Shown: positions 37,537 to 46,892, counted from the first letter of the stretch. The stretch: 64,000 nt of DNA from Promethearchaeota archaeon (GCA_019057775.1 JAHLWT010000202.1:16515-80514); one strand, 5' to 3'. Numbers and translations: made by a program. Notes: generated by a model not told the origin, from the letters alone.

Positions 37537-38424
37537 TTGCATATAGAATACTTAAGAAACTTCATCAAATTAACACAGTTTAAAAGTTTTTCAAAATTAG
37601 CCCAAGAGCTCCCAATTTCTCAAAGTACCCTATCTCATCAAATTTCTCAATTAGAAAAAAATTTTGGTGGCGTTGTTTTAATTAACAGAACAACAAAAAA
37701 GTTTGAGTTAACAAAAGCGGGTAAAATTTTTCTAAAACATGCTGAAGCTATAATCAATATATTTGATGACTGTAAGCTTGAGATTTCTGAATTTATGCTA
37801 CAAAAGATGGAAGATATAATTATTTCTGCTTCTACTATCCCTGGATCTCATATCTTACCTAAATACATTGCAGATTTCAGAAATAAAAATCCTAGTGCAA
37901 ACTTTAAAATTCTGATTAATAATTCTCAAAAATCGATTGAAAACCTTAAAAAGGGATTGGCAGATTTTGCGGGAATCGGTAGTTTTATGAATTACAACAG
38001 AGAAAATTTTGAATACCTTAAAATCGGAGAAGAAAACATAAAATTCATATGTTCTCCTAATCATGAATTGCTTCAAAATGGAGATAATTTAGTAAGCTTT
38101 GAAGATCTTACCAAATTCCCTTTTGTGTGGAGGGAAAAAGGCTCAGGAATGCGAGAAACCTTCAAAACGCAATTTCCCAGATATAAAGAATTAAATACCA
38201 GATTAACAATAAATGATAACGATTCTATAATCTCTACTGTAAGTGAATCTAATTATATTAGCATTATGAGTGAAATTATAACAAATAAACTTGAACACCT
38301 TGTAAAAACATTAGAAGTAAGAGGATTTCCTGAAGTCGCAAAAAGGTCTTTATATTTCTTGAAATTAAAAAATAAAGAATTTAGCGAATTGAAAAACAAC
38401 TTCTGGGAATACTTAAAACAATAA
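37537..38424 (+). CDS. LysR-family transcriptional regulator
   Basis: This 295-residue regulator has an N-terminal winged HTH (LRNFIKLTQFKSFSKLAQELPISQSTLSHQISQLEKNFG) and a C-terminal substrate-binding domain of the LysR type. The start is a TTG at 37537. It is divergent from the dsrE-tusA operon; the 190-bp intergenic region contains AT-rich imperfect dyads such as TTATTATAATAATATT at 37474, a plausible binding site. LysR proteins usually regulate the divergent gene, so control of sulfur relay is inferred. LysR genes in archaea are often acquired from bacteria. Confidence 0.88.
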   Translation: MHIEYLRNFIKLTQFKSFSKLAQELPISQSTLSHQISQLEKNFGGVVLINRTTKKFELTKAGKIFLKHAEAIINIFDDCKLEISEFMLQKMEDIIISASTIPGSHILPKYIADFRNKNPSANFKILINNSQKSIENLKKGLADFAGIGSFMNYNRENFEYLKIGEENIKFICSPNHELLQNGDNLVSFEDLTKFPFVWREKGSGMRETFKTQFPRYKELNTRLTINDNDSIISTVSESNYISIMSEIITNKLEHLVKTLEVRGFPEVAKRSLYFLKLKNKEFSELKNNFWEYLKQ

Positions 38425-38452
38425 GTTAAATAAAAATAAAAAAATTAGAAAT

Positions 38453-39847
38453 TTATTTTATTAGAACTCCTGCTTGATCGAAATTAAGAAAACCACTAAT
38501 TTTTTCCTTTAAAGGGTATATTCCTTCTTTAAACAAAGTAATTAGAAATATAGCAATAAATATAATCGATCCTAGTCCTGGTACAATCCCCCCTAAGAGA
38601 TCCGTAAAATTAGAAGATGAATCTATTGAAAAGAAAATCCAAACTAAGGATAATCCAGCGACTAAAATAGAAATGAAAGATATAATTAATGCTGTTTTCT
38701 TACTAAGATTTAAATGTATAGGACCAATATCAAGACGGAAAAATTTAGGTTGTACAATTATTGATAGAATAGTGTGACTAATAGTTTTCCCCTCAAAATC
38801 AACATAAGCGTTCAAATACCTCCTTTCAAATTCCTTTTTTTTCATATTCTTCTTAGTTGATTTTGTTGGCAGAATTGAAAATATCATAACTGGGGGATTT
38901 ATCGCCTCCTTTTTAACTTCAACTTTACCGAATAAGGGATGTACTTCAAATCCCTCACCTTCAATACGTAAATCTAAAATTGGGGGTTCTTTTTTGGTTG
39001 TAACTATTTTAATAGTTGTTTCATAAACTACTTTGCCCTCTTCATCAACTATTTTCAATTCCTTGTGTGAAAAATACACGTAAAATAGATAACTTCTCTG
39101 TTCCATCATAACCGAATAATATTGAAGTCCCATGTTAATATCATAGACAATAGGTTGCGGTTCCTCAGGAGCTACTATGCTCGGAGCAGGCATTGGTTTA
39201 GGAGGAGGGGCTCCTGGGCCAGCTAAAGCATCAGAAGGCGGTGGAGGGGGTGCTGTGGATGCTGGTATTGTTGAAGGCCTTGAGGGAGCTCCCCCGCCTG
39301 GAGCAGGTGGAGGAAGGCTTTTTTCTTTTTTCTTTGCCTTTACTTCCTCTCTTTCTTCAACAATATCTTTGAGATCCGCGTCCCCCAATCTTCTTGATCT
39401 CTTTTCTTCTACTCTGTATTCATCCATTTTTTCTCCTTCAACTTCAGAAACTAATTCATCTAGTTCCTCTTCATCATAAGCTTCTTCTTTAAATTTCAAT
39501 AAGTCTTCTTTCTTAGCCTTACGTTTATCAACTGCTTTCGGCTTTTTTTTCTCAATTTCAATTTTGCTTTTAATTTTAATTTTAATGTTTTTCAGTTTTG
39601 TATTTCCGTGTACTTTCGTTCTTGTATTAGCATCTAAAAAATAAATATTATCACGTTCTATTATAACGTCTCCAAAGGAGTCATAAATATCATCTAATAT
39701 TTGACTGACTCGTACAGATTTCTTATAATTACCGACAAACATGAAATTTAAAATTTCTACAGAAAAGACATTCGTTTTTTTATTATATGAAATCTTATTA
39801 GTATAGATTTCAAGAATAGAAACCGATTTTAATGATTCCAATTTCAA
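38453..39847 (-). CDS. Proline-rich protein with two C-terminal membrane segments
   Basis: This 464-residue protein has a beta-rich N-terminal domain (1-95), a Lys/Glu-rich charged region (95-180), a proline-rich, low-complexity stretch (about 180-235; PPPAPGGG, APPPPPSD, GPGAPPPKP), a second beta-rich domain (about 240-390), and two hydrophobic segments (about 392-412 and 425-443). The proline-rich stretch resembles those bound by profilin, SH3 or WW domains in eukaryotes. A G-rich antisense frame is just a shadow. No catalytic motif is visible. Membrane-associated scaffold is the best description, with moderate confidence. Confidence 0.65.
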   Translation of the reverse strand: MKLESLKSVSILEIYTNKISYNKKTNVFSVEILNFMFVGNYKKSVRVSQILDDIYDSFGDVIIERDNIYFLDANTRTKVHGNTKLKNIKIKIKSKIEIEKKKPKAVDKRKAKKEDLLKFKEEAYDEEELDELVSEVEGEKMDEYRVEEKRSRRLGDADLKDIVEEREEVKAKKKEKSLPPPAPGGGAPSRPSTIPASTAPPPPPSDALAGPGAPPPKPMPAPSIVAPEEPQPIVYDINMGLQYYSVMMEQRSYLFYVYFSHKELKIVDEEGKVVYETTIKIVTTKKEPPILDLRIEGEGFEVHPLFGKVEVKKEAINPPVMIFSILPTKSTKKNMKKKEFERRYLNAYVDFEGKTISHTILSIIVQPKFFRLDIGPIHLNLSKKTALIISFISILVAGLSLVWIFFSIDSSSNFTDLLGGIVPGLGSIIFIAIFLITLFKEGIYPLKEKISGFLNFDQAGVLIK

Positions 39848-39928
39848 GCTTACCTCTTTTTTTAATGTTAAGTTTTTTTAGGAATTTTTCAAGCTTACTT
39901 ATATTAAGGATCAAGATGTAAATGCTAT

Positions 39929-40936
39929 TTATAACTTTAGATCTCTGAAATAAGCTTTAAAAGTGAATAAATCATCTTTGATATCTTTTAAATTTTCTAT
40001 TTTCTTATCACCGCTGATTATTTTTGTGATAGCCATGTTAATTAATTCTATATCGTTATATGCATTTGGATTTTTATAGGTTTGAGTTTCAAAATTCTCT
40101 TCCCACGGATTCAATTTTGGTGTAGAATCAATATGTCTTAATTTCCAATGAATTCTTTGTTTAAAATCTTGTGTTAGAGGTTTTAAATTAGTTTCATTCC
40201 ATCTGTGAATAACCCAGGGTGCATATTCATGTAATTTATCAAAATTATACTCCAAATCATCACGCCATTCAAATTGGTGATCCCAATTTCCAACTGCTAC
40301 GAAATTATCATTTTTTACTTTTTCAAAGGGAAAAAACCTCCAAGTATCACGGTTAATATTTTCTTCTCTAAAAGGGCTACTTTCAGAATATTGAAAGAAG
40401 AATCCTATTGGTTCTATAAGATTGTGCTCCTGTTGGTCTATTTTGAAGTATAATTCAAGTTGAGATATGTCTATGGTATTCCCATAAATCTGATCCTGGA
40501 TTAACTTAAAAATTACATTCTTGGCTTCATTTGGGAAACATTTACCCGTAAAAATTGGATAATAGGTAATACAATAATATTCTACATCATTCTGCAGCTT
40601 ACTCTTATGAATTTCAACCCAACATTCTAGCGGTTTAATGTATACATTAGATTTAATTACATTTGTAATTAATACAACATCCGCTATAGTTCCTATAATT
40701 AAAATAATTATAAATATAATAATGTTAAAAAATAAGTATGCAAAAAAATAAGAGAGAGCCGTATAAATGAAAAGTCCGCCCGTAATAAAAACGGAAGCTA
40801 TTAATGAATTATAAGCCCCATATTCTTTATCCTTTTTTGAATATAATAATATTGGAGCAGCTTCAATAACAATTTCTTTACCAAATTGATTGATGAATTG
40901 TCGAAAATCTAGTTGATTCCATTCCAACTCGGACAT
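39929..40936 (-). CDS. Membrane protein with cytoplasmic C-terminal domain
   Basis: This 335-residue protein has two long hydrophobic segments at about 44-66 and 70-92 (LFIYTALSYFFAYLFF, IIIFIIILIIGTIADVVL) followed by a 240-residue soluble domain rich in aromatic residues (WVEIHKSKLQNDVEYY, FFPFEKVKNDNFVAVGNWDHQFEW). No motif is recognised. It is 82 bp upstream of the proline-rich membrane protein on the same strand, so the two may be co-expressed. Confidence 0.6.
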   Translation of the reverse strand: MSELEWNQLDFRQFINQFGKEIVIEAAPILLYSKKDKEYGAYNSLIASVFITGGLFIYTALSYFFAYLFFNIIIFIIILIIGTIADVVLITNVIKSNVYIKPLECWVEIHKSKLQNDVEYYCITYYPIFTGKCFPNEAKNVIFKLIQDQIYGNTIDISQLELYFKIDQQEHNLIEPIGFFFQYSESSPFREENINRDTWRFFPFEKVKNDNFVAVGNWDHQFEWRDDLEYNFDKLHEYAPWVIHRWNETNLKPLTQDFKQRIHWKLRHIDSTPKLNPWEENFETQTYKNPNAYNDIELINMAITKIISGDKKIENLKDIKDDLFTFKAYFRDLKL

Positions 40937-41132
40937 ACTTCAATCTAAAAATATCTCTTTACTAAATTTAGAATTTATTCATAAAAAATTGTTTTAATAT
41001 GAAAAAGATTGATTTCATATAAATACAGATTCAATCAAAAAAAGATTCTAAACTAATTTTAAAGAAATAATTAAATCTCTTCTCTTTGATATTTTTAATT
41101 GAGATAATTCATTTCATATATTGAACTTATTT

Positions 41133-43448
41133 ATGGTTGATTTTGAAGGTCTTATAGAATTTATTAAATCTCAAGATTATTATTGTGGCCAAATTTCCCA
41201 TGTGGAACACATTCCGGAATCAAAAGCCCAATTTAGTGAGCTAGAGAAACCGCTACGGAAACGACTTCAAAGATGGTTAGATAACAATGGAATTAAACTA
41301 TGGCGCCATCAAGCCGAAGCAATTAATTTTATTCAAAACGAAAAGAATACTGTCACAGTTACTTCCACAGCATCAGGTAAATCTTTATGCTATAATTTAC
41401 CCGTTGCCCAATCAATTTTAGAAGACCCAACAACTACCGCGCTCTATTTATTCCCAACTAAAGCTTTAGCAAGAGATCAATTTACCATATTATCAAAGAT
41501 GTTTGAAGAAACTAACATAAAACAAACCAGAATTGGTGTATACGATGGTGATGTCGAACCTCAAGAAAAGAGACTGATTTTGGATAGAGCAAATATTATC
41601 ATAACTAATCCATTTGGTTTGCACTTTTATTTGCCCTGGTTTAGAAAAAAATGGAATAGAATTTGTAAAAATCTAAAATATATTGTTTTAGATGAAATCC
41701 ATACGTATAGGGGGATATACGGTTCAAATTTCGCCCTACTTATTAGGAGACTAAAAAGAATTCTTGATACATATAATGTTAAGCCGGTATGGATATTATC
41801 AAGCGCTACAATCTTTAACGCTAAAGAATTTTGTGAAAAACTCGTAGGTGAAAAATTTAATGTAGTCGATAAGGACTATTCACCGTCAGGTGTAAAAAAA
41901 GTAATTTTATGGGATTTACCATATGACAATGTGTCTAAAAAATATCGTTCAGCTCATCAAGAAACTAAAAATTTATTTTCAAGTCATTTACGAAAAGAAA
42001 TCCAAACTCTAACTTTTACTCTTTCAAGAAAAATGGCGGAATTACAAGCAATATGGGTTAAAAATGCTTTACCTGCTCTAAAAAATAGAATTTCGAGTTA
42101 TCGAGCTGGAATTAGTAAAAAGAAGAGAAGGGAGATAGAACAGAACTTTAAAAATCGAACTATCTTAGGGATTAGTTCAACCAATGCTTTAGAGCTAGGG
42201 ATTGATATTGGTAGCTTAGATGCAACAATTAGTTCGGGGTTCCCAGGAACCATCTCAAGTTTCAAACAACAAATAGGGCGGTCTGGGAGAGGTACAGATC
42301 TCTCCATTTCAACTTTAATACCAATGCAAAATCCATTGGATCTTTTTTATATTCATAATCCTAGCCAACTATTTGGCCCTGTTCACGAAGAGATTCTAAT
42401 CACTCTGAAAAATAAATATTTATTACGCAATCATATTTGCTGTGCATCCAAGGAAATCCCTATAAAGATTGAAGATTATAAAAATTTTGGACTTCAAGAT
42501 AAAGATTTATTCAGAGAATATTTAAATGAACTAGTTTCGGACTCTCTTCTAATGAAGCGAGGGGATAAGTATTATTGGAAAAGTGATTTCTTTCCTCATG
42601 CAAAGTTTGGTTTAAATGATCTTTCAAGTCGGAGTTATAAAGTTATGTTAAGAGCCGATCAAACTGAGGAATTTTTAACTGTTGAGGATGAAAGTTACGT
42701 ATTTAGAGATTTGCATCAAGGAGCTATATATCTTTATGAAGCTGAAACATTTTTAGTAGAAGAACTTGATTTAGATGAGAAACAAGTCTTTTTAAGGAGA
42801 GCTAATGTGGATTTTTACACGCAATCCTTAAGACATACTGATATCACTCCACTTGAAATTTTAGAAGAAAATAAAATTGGTGTCTCTAAGAATATTGAAG
42901 TATTCTATGGGAATGTAAAAGTAGAACATGAATATTATTCTTACAAAGTTGTTGATACATTAACTCAAGAAACTCGTTCAAGATTTCCTCTTGAAGACAT
43001 TCCAATTGTCCGATTTGAAACTAAAGCTTTATGGTTCTTAATCCCATTTGAATTTCAAAAAGATTTAGAGTTAGAGGGATATGAAATTGGTGATTGTATA
43101 CATGCTATTGAACATGCAACGATAGCTATGGCTCCTGCGATTGCTCAAATTTCTCGTTGGGATTTGGGGGGAGTTTCAATTGATTTCGATCCAGTAAAAC
43201 AGCAACCTATTATATATATATATGACGGTTATAGAGGTGGTATTGGGATATCTGAAATGTTATATGAAAGATTGGAAGAGTTATTAGAATTAGCATTTAA
43301 CTTATTAAAATCTTGCAAATGTGAAATTGGATGTGGTGGATGTATCTATAGTCCAAAGTGTGGAAATCAAAATCAATTTTTATCAAAGGAGGGAGCTCTT
43401 AAGCTTATAAAAAAGCTCCTTACTGTAACTCGAGAAAAAGATTCATAA
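41133..43448 (+). CDS. MrfA/YprA-like DEAD/DEAH helicase with Zn cluster
   Basis: This SF2 helicase family acts in DNA repair and translocates on single strands 3'-5'. Motifs in order: LWRHQAEAI (Q-like), TSTASGKSLCY (Walker A), TKALARD (Ia), VLDEIHTYRG (DEIH box), LSSAT (III), FTLSRKMAEL, GISSTNALELGIDIG and QQIGRSGRG (VI). The C-terminal region holds the MZB/DUF1998-type cluster CKCEIGCGGCIYSPKCG that binds zinc. I chose the ATG at 41133; a TTG at 41121 would add four residues. Hrq1/MrfA helicases process crosslinks, so genome repair is the likely role. Confidence 0.88.
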   Translation: MVDFEGLIEFIKSQDYYCGQISHVEHIPESKAQFSELEKPLRKRLQRWLDNNGIKLWRHQAEAINFIQNEKNTVTVTSTASGKSLCYNLPVAQSILEDPTTTALYLFPTKALARDQFTILSKMFEETNIKQTRIGVYDGDVEPQEKRLILDRANIIITNPFGLHFYLPWFRKKWNRICKNLKYIVLDEIHTYRGIYGSNFALLIRRLKRILDTYNVKPVWILSSATIFNAKEFCEKLVGEKFNVVDKDYSPSGVKKVILWDLPYDNVSKKYRSAHQETKNLFSSHLRKEIQTLTFTLSRKMAELQAIWVKNALPALKNRISSYRAGISKKKRREIEQNFKNRTILGISSTNALELGIDIGSLDATISSGFPGTISSFKQQIGRSGRGTDLSISTLIPMQNPLDLFYIHNPSQLFGPVHEEILITLKNKYLLRNHICCASKEIPIKIEDYKNFGLQDKDLFREYLNELVSDSLLMKRGDKYYWKSDFFPHAKFGLNDLSSRSYKVMLRADQTEEFLTVEDESYVFRDLHQGAIYLYEAETFLVEELDLDEKQVFLRRANVDFYTQSLRHTDITPLEILEENKIGVSKNIEVFYGNVKVEHEYYSYKVVDTLTQETRSRFPLEDIPIVRFETKALWFLIPFEFQKDLELEGYEIGDCIHAIEHATIAMAPAIAQISRWDLGGVSIDFDPVKQQPIIYIYDGYRGGIGISEMLYERLEELLELAFNLLKSCKCEIGCGGCIYSPKCGNQNQFLSKEGALKLIKKLLTVTREKDS

Positions 43449-43534
43449 CTATCAAAATATGGTAGATTCAATGAAATTCTAATTTTTAAAAAGTTTTTAA
43501 AGACTAAATCTATATATAATTTAATATTTGAGAG

Positions 43535-43597
43535 ATGTCTTCTTCTTTAGGTCATTTCTCCATTAATCAGATAAAAATATTATTATTGGGTATTTGA
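43535..43597 (+). pseudogene. Ghost of a small-GTPase N-terminus
   Basis: A 20-codon frame, MSSSLGHFSINQIKILLLGI, stops just before the TTG start of the GTPase gene. It resembles that gene's own start, SSFTSTFKIVLFGD, with the beta1 strand pattern. It may be the remains of a tandem GTPase after a deletion, or chance. Confidence 0.25.
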
Positions 43598-43598
43598 A

Positions 43599-44129
43599 TT
43601 GTCTTCTTTCACCAGTACGTTTAAAATAGTGTTGTTTGGTGATTCTCAGACTGGGAAAACGACGTTAGCTCATAGATTTTTAACAAATTTGTTCAAGGGA
43701 AGCATATCTATGACACTTGGTGTGGATTTTTTGTTGAAAGCTATTGAACTTGAAGGAGAAATGGTGAAATTACAAATATGGGATTTTGCAGGTGAAGAAC
43801 GATTTAGGTTTCTCTTTCCTTCGTATATTAGAGGTGCAAACGGAGCAATTTTTATGTACGATATTACAAATTATGGATCCCTTGCTCATGTCGATAACTG
43901 GTTTGAAATCATTGAGAAAGAGATTGACTACAAAATACCCTTGGTGTTTGTTGGAGGAAAAACAGATTTAATCCACTTAAAAGAAGTTTCGACTAAAAAG
44001 GCAATGGAGGTTGCAAAATCCAAAGGTGCGGATGGCTTCATTGAATGTAGCTCCAAAAACGGGGAAAATGTTCATAAAATATTTGATCTATTAACAAGAT
44101 TAATCTTGAAAAACCGTGATTTATTATGA
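43599..44129 (+). CDS. Ras/Rab-like small GTPase
   Basis: This 176-residue protein is a complete G domain: G1 FGDSQTGKTT, G2 Thr in SMTLGVDF, G3 WDFAGEERFRF, a G4 region VGGKTDL and G5 CSSKNGENV. The G4 motif has Gly in place of Asn of NKxD, which may weaken guanine specificity. There is no lipidation cysteine at the C-terminus (KNRDLL). Start is TTG at 43599. Proteins like this are characteristic of Asgard archaea and may regulate membranes or polarity. Confidence 0.88.
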   Translation: MSSFTSTFKIVLFGDSQTGKTTLAHRFLTNLFKGSISMTLGVDFLLKAIELEGEMVKLQIWDFAGEERFRFLFPSYIRGANGAIFMYDITNYGSLAHVDNWFEIIEKEIDYKIPLVFVGGKTDLIHLKEVSTKKAMEVAKSKGADGFIECSSKNGENVHKIFDLLTRLILKNRDLL

Positions 44130-44307
44130 ACCTTCTTTGTATGTAATCATGAAATATTGTTTAAGAAGATGCATTTAAGGTTCATTTAAAAATTCAAGTT
44201 TTATTAATTCTTTTACGATTTATCTTTTGCTTAAACAAATATAATTTTAAAAAATATTATGATTCATTAAAATAATTTTTATAAAAAATGCAACTTCTTT
44301 AATAAAT

Positions 44308-44811
44308 ATGAACGTAAATGTAAGTCTTAAATGGAGTGATATAGTGTCTCCTACTCTTTCACCAGATGAATATCTTAAAACAGATGATAAAGTTAGATTT
44401 AATTTTGAATCTTACAAACCAAAAGTAGATATACTTGAAAAAATTAAAAGTCTCTTAATAAACAAAAACCAAAAATTAAAAATTGTAGCCTTGGGGGCAG
44501 ACTGGTGTCCTGATTGTTCAATAAATGTGCCAAAAATGATAAAAATTCAAAAATCTATGAATACAACTAACATTGTTTTACAAATTTTATATGGAATAAT
44601 GGTCGACGGATTTCATAAATCAGGGCAAAAAATTTGGCATAAAACAAGGTCTCCTCCTGAAGCTCTTAATCCAAAATTTAATTTAGAAAAAATTCCAACA
44701 TTTTATTTCTTTAATAAGGAAGGAAATTATCTAGGAACAATAATAGAAAATCCAAAGCGGGGATCTACACTAGAAGAAGACTTTCTTGAGATTATTGAGG
44801 AAAATCTGTAA
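44308..44811 (+). CDS. Thioredoxin-like protein
   Basis: This 167-residue protein has a thioredoxin fold core with the redox motif ADWCPDCSINVP at about residues 60-71 and the cis-proline strand EKIPTFYFFNKEGNYLG. The first 50 residues are an extension of unclear role, and there is no signal peptide, so it acts in the cytoplasm. WCPDC is an unusual but known CxxC variant among thioredoxin-like proteins. It may reduce disulfides or peroxides with unknown partners. Confidence 0.8.
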   Translation: MNVNVSLKWSDIVSPTLSPDEYLKTDDKVRFNFESYKPKVDILEKIKSLLINKNQKLKIVALGADWCPDCSINVPKMIKIQKSMNTTNIVLQILYGIMVDGFHKSGQKIWHKTRSPPEALNPKFNLEKIPTFYFFNKEGNYLGTIIENPKRGSTLEEDFLEIIEENL

Positions 44812-44832
44812 ATTTAAAGAATAAATAATATC

Positions 44833-44841
44833 TTTTTTTTT
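44833..44841 (+). terminator. Poly-T terminator after the thioredoxin-like gene
   Basis: Nine consecutive T residues lie about 20 bp downstream of the stop codon at 44811 and before the next gene. Confidence 0.45.
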
Positions 44842-44895
44842 CTATTTCCAATGAGTTTATTAATATTTAAATTATTTTGACGTTATAATATTTCT

Positions 44896-45329
44896 ATGTC
44901 GAAACTCAAAGTTAAAAAAGTTATCATTTTTAAACACGGTGTATCTTATTATATCCTTGAAGGCATATTAAAGAGCTCTGGTACATTTGAACTTGAATTT
45001 AAAATTAGTGAAATGAACGATGTATTAAAATCACTATTTGTTTTAGACACCAGCGAGAAAGGGTATATTTCATCAATTTCTTATGATGCTGCTCTAGAAA
45101 CCAGCCAATTATTAAAATCTATAATGCTCAATATTCCAGATAATAACTCTTTTTCTTCGCTTTTGACACAGATTAAAGGAGCTGATGTAAATTTAACAAT
45201 CGGAGAGCAAAAAAAATATCAGGTAAAATAATGGGCATTGAGTTTATTGATAAATCAATCAAAGAGGAAAAAATAACTGAGAAACAATTGATACTTTTAC
45301 AAGATGATGATGTAATTACAAAATCCTAA
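44896..45329 (+). pseudogene. Broken gene: N-terminal part of a larger protein with a frameshift
   Basis: The first frame (44896-45231, 111 residues) begins LKVKKVIIFKHGVSYYILEG and reads as a beta-rich N-terminal domain like those opening DUF4139-type proteins. It ends at a TAA that overlaps an ATG (ATAATG). The second frame (45231-45329) continues naturally as MGIEFIDKSIKEEKI...LLQDDDVITKS and stops. The two frames together look like one domain split by an indel, then truncated before a methyltransferase gene. Expression of the first 111 residues as a short protein cannot be excluded. Family naming is tentative. Confidence 0.55.
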
Positions 45330-45349
45330 ACAAATAAAACAAGTTTATA

Positions 45350-46054
45350 ATGGAAGCAAAAGTTTTGACCACCGGATTTAGAAGCTTAATGTACCGTAGT
45401 GGGTGGCTTTACAATGCGGTCACAAGGAGATTATTTGATCAAGATAAAAAATTTTTAACTATTGCTCAACTTATAGGTGTAGGACCAAAACGAGTTTTAG
45501 ATTTACCATGCGGTACCGGTTATTTGATGCGGTTTTTAAATCCTTTGATAGAATATGAAGGAGTAGACCTTAATCATAGATTTCTAAAGCGTATAAAAAA
45601 AAAGGAATTAAAAAAAAGAAACATAAAGTTAAAAAAAATTATTTTGAATCATAGGAATATTTTTGATTTTCGTTATTATAAAGGAGAAAAAAAAGATGTA
45701 ATTGTTCTATGTGATATACTCCATCATATATACCCGAAACATGTAGAATTAATTAAAATTGCTCAAAATATTGCTCAAAAAGTTATTGTGTGTGAACCTT
45801 TTGTTATCAAGCCTCAAGAGATAACTGCTCGAGATAGACTTTTTAGAGTTGTCATATTTTTTGGAAAATTTCTCCCAAAACCTTTATTCAAAATTGTTGA
45901 TTTTCTTTTTTTAGATAATGATGGAATTAACTCTTTTAAAAATAGATCTCAATGGAACTTTGATAAAAATAGACTAATAAATTTTTATAAAAAGATGGGA
46001 TTTAATAACACATACAGAATTTTAGATGAATATATAGCTACTTGGGAATTATAA
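45350..46054 (+). CDS. Class I SAM-dependent methyltransferase
   Basis: This 234-residue protein has the SAM-binding glycine motif RVLDLPCGTGYLMRF (about 45-59), the acidic strand YEGVDLNHR, and the motif IV-like IVLCDILHHIYP. The C-terminal part FLPKPLFKIVDFLFLDND is hydrophobic and may contact a lipid or membrane. The substrate is unknown. The permuted GTPase gene starts 20 bp downstream on the same strand, so the two are likely co-transcribed and may act together at the membrane. Confidence 0.85.
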   Translation: MEAKVLTTGFRSLMYRSGWLYNAVTRRLFDQDKKFLTIAQLIGVGPKRVLDLPCGTGYLMRFLNPLIEYEGVDLNHRFLKRIKKKELKKRNIKLKKIILNHRNIFDFRYYKGEKKDVIVLCDILHHIYPKHVELIKIAQNIAQKVIVCEPFVIKPQEITARDRLFRVVIFFGKFLPKPLFKIVDFLFLDNDGINSFKNRSQWNFDKNRLINFYKKMGFNNTYRILDEYIATWEL

Positions 46055-46074
46055 AATAATAAGAGGATTACAAC

Positions 46075-46887
46075 ATGCTAAAAGTAACTTTGTCCTTGTG
46101 GGACACAGGAGGGCAAGATCGATTTAATTTTTTTAAAACTGAATTTTTCAGGGGTGTTGCTGCTGTTGGTTTAGTTTTTGACTTGAGTCGTCCTGACACA
46201 TTTGATAAAATTGATAAATATTTCGATGAAATTAGAGAACGCTCTGGAAATATACCCATTTTTTTAGTAGGAAATAAAACCGACTTAAAAGAAAATGTTG
46301 GGGAGACCATTCCCAGAGAAGAAATTATTCAAAAAGTAAATCAGTATTATCTATTTGAATACATTGAAACTTCTGCTATGGAGTACGAAAATGTTGAAAA
46401 ATTATTCTATAGATTAGCAATTACATCAATACTTGACATTAAACCAAGATTAGGGGAAATTGTCGATGTTAATCATCTAAGATTTAAAATTTTGCTCACT
46501 GGAGCTGCAGCCGTAGGAAAATCCTCATTAATTAGAACATTTACTCAAAAACAATTTAATCAAGACTATAAGTTAACCGTGGCTTGTGATTTTATGGTCC
46601 AAGATATGGAAATTTCAGAAGATGAAATTCCATTTGAAATACTTGAACAAATTAAGAAATCAGTCAGAGTTTTTAAAAAAAAAATTAGAAAATCTCGTAA
46701 GAAAGAGGAAATCTCAGAGACTCCCTCAGTAACAACAGAAGAGATCGATGATCAAATCCTTGAAGGCAAATTAATTAGTCAAAATAAAAATAGATCAAGA
46801 AAATCACTTAAAAAATACATAATCATAGGATTAGCCTTGATTGGTATAGTTATGATTATTTTCATCAGCCTAAACTATTTTTTATGA
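46075..46887 (+). CDS. Circularly permuted Ras-like GTPase with C-terminal membrane anchor
   Basis: All five Ras-family G motifs are present but in rotated order: G3 LWDTGGQDRF (9-14 core), G4 GNKTD (66-70), G5 ETSA (98-101), then a linker and beta1, G1 GAAAVGKS (143-150), and G2 with Thr168 in LTVACDF. No second WDxxG follows, so this is not a tandem protein. The chain begins at strand beta3 and the G domain ends after beta2, so the cut is in the beta2-beta3 hairpin. A charged helix (about 185-245) and a transmembrane segment (248-268) follow, placing the G domain on the cytoplasmic face. The ATG has a good ribosome site (GAGG, 8 bp upstream), and a stop in frame just before it excludes a missing N-terminus. 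Confidence 0.85.
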   Translation: MLKVTLSLWDTGGQDRFNFFKTEFFRGVAAVGLVFDLSRPDTFDKIDKYFDEIRERSGNIPIFLVGNKTDLKENVGETIPREEIIQKVNQYYLFEYIETSAMEYENVEKLFYRLAITSILDIKPRLGEIVDVNHLRFKILLTGAAAVGKSSLIRTFTQKQFNQDYKLTVACDFMVQDMEISEDEIPFEILEQIKKSVRVFKKKIRKSRKKEEISETPSVTTEEIDDQILEGKLISQNKNRSRKSLKKYIIIGLALIGIVMIIFISLNYFL

Positions 46888-46892
46888 CATAA

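Noticed and set aside
39177..39479. Gly-rich plus-strand frame of 100 residues
   Set aside because: It is the antisense of the proline-rich stretch of the minus-strand membrane protein gene; composition is explained by complementing CCN codons.
46075..46887. Truncated tandem GTPase caused by a wrong start
   Set aside because: An in-frame stop lies just upstream of the ATG, a ribosome site fits, and no second G3 follows the G1-G2 part.
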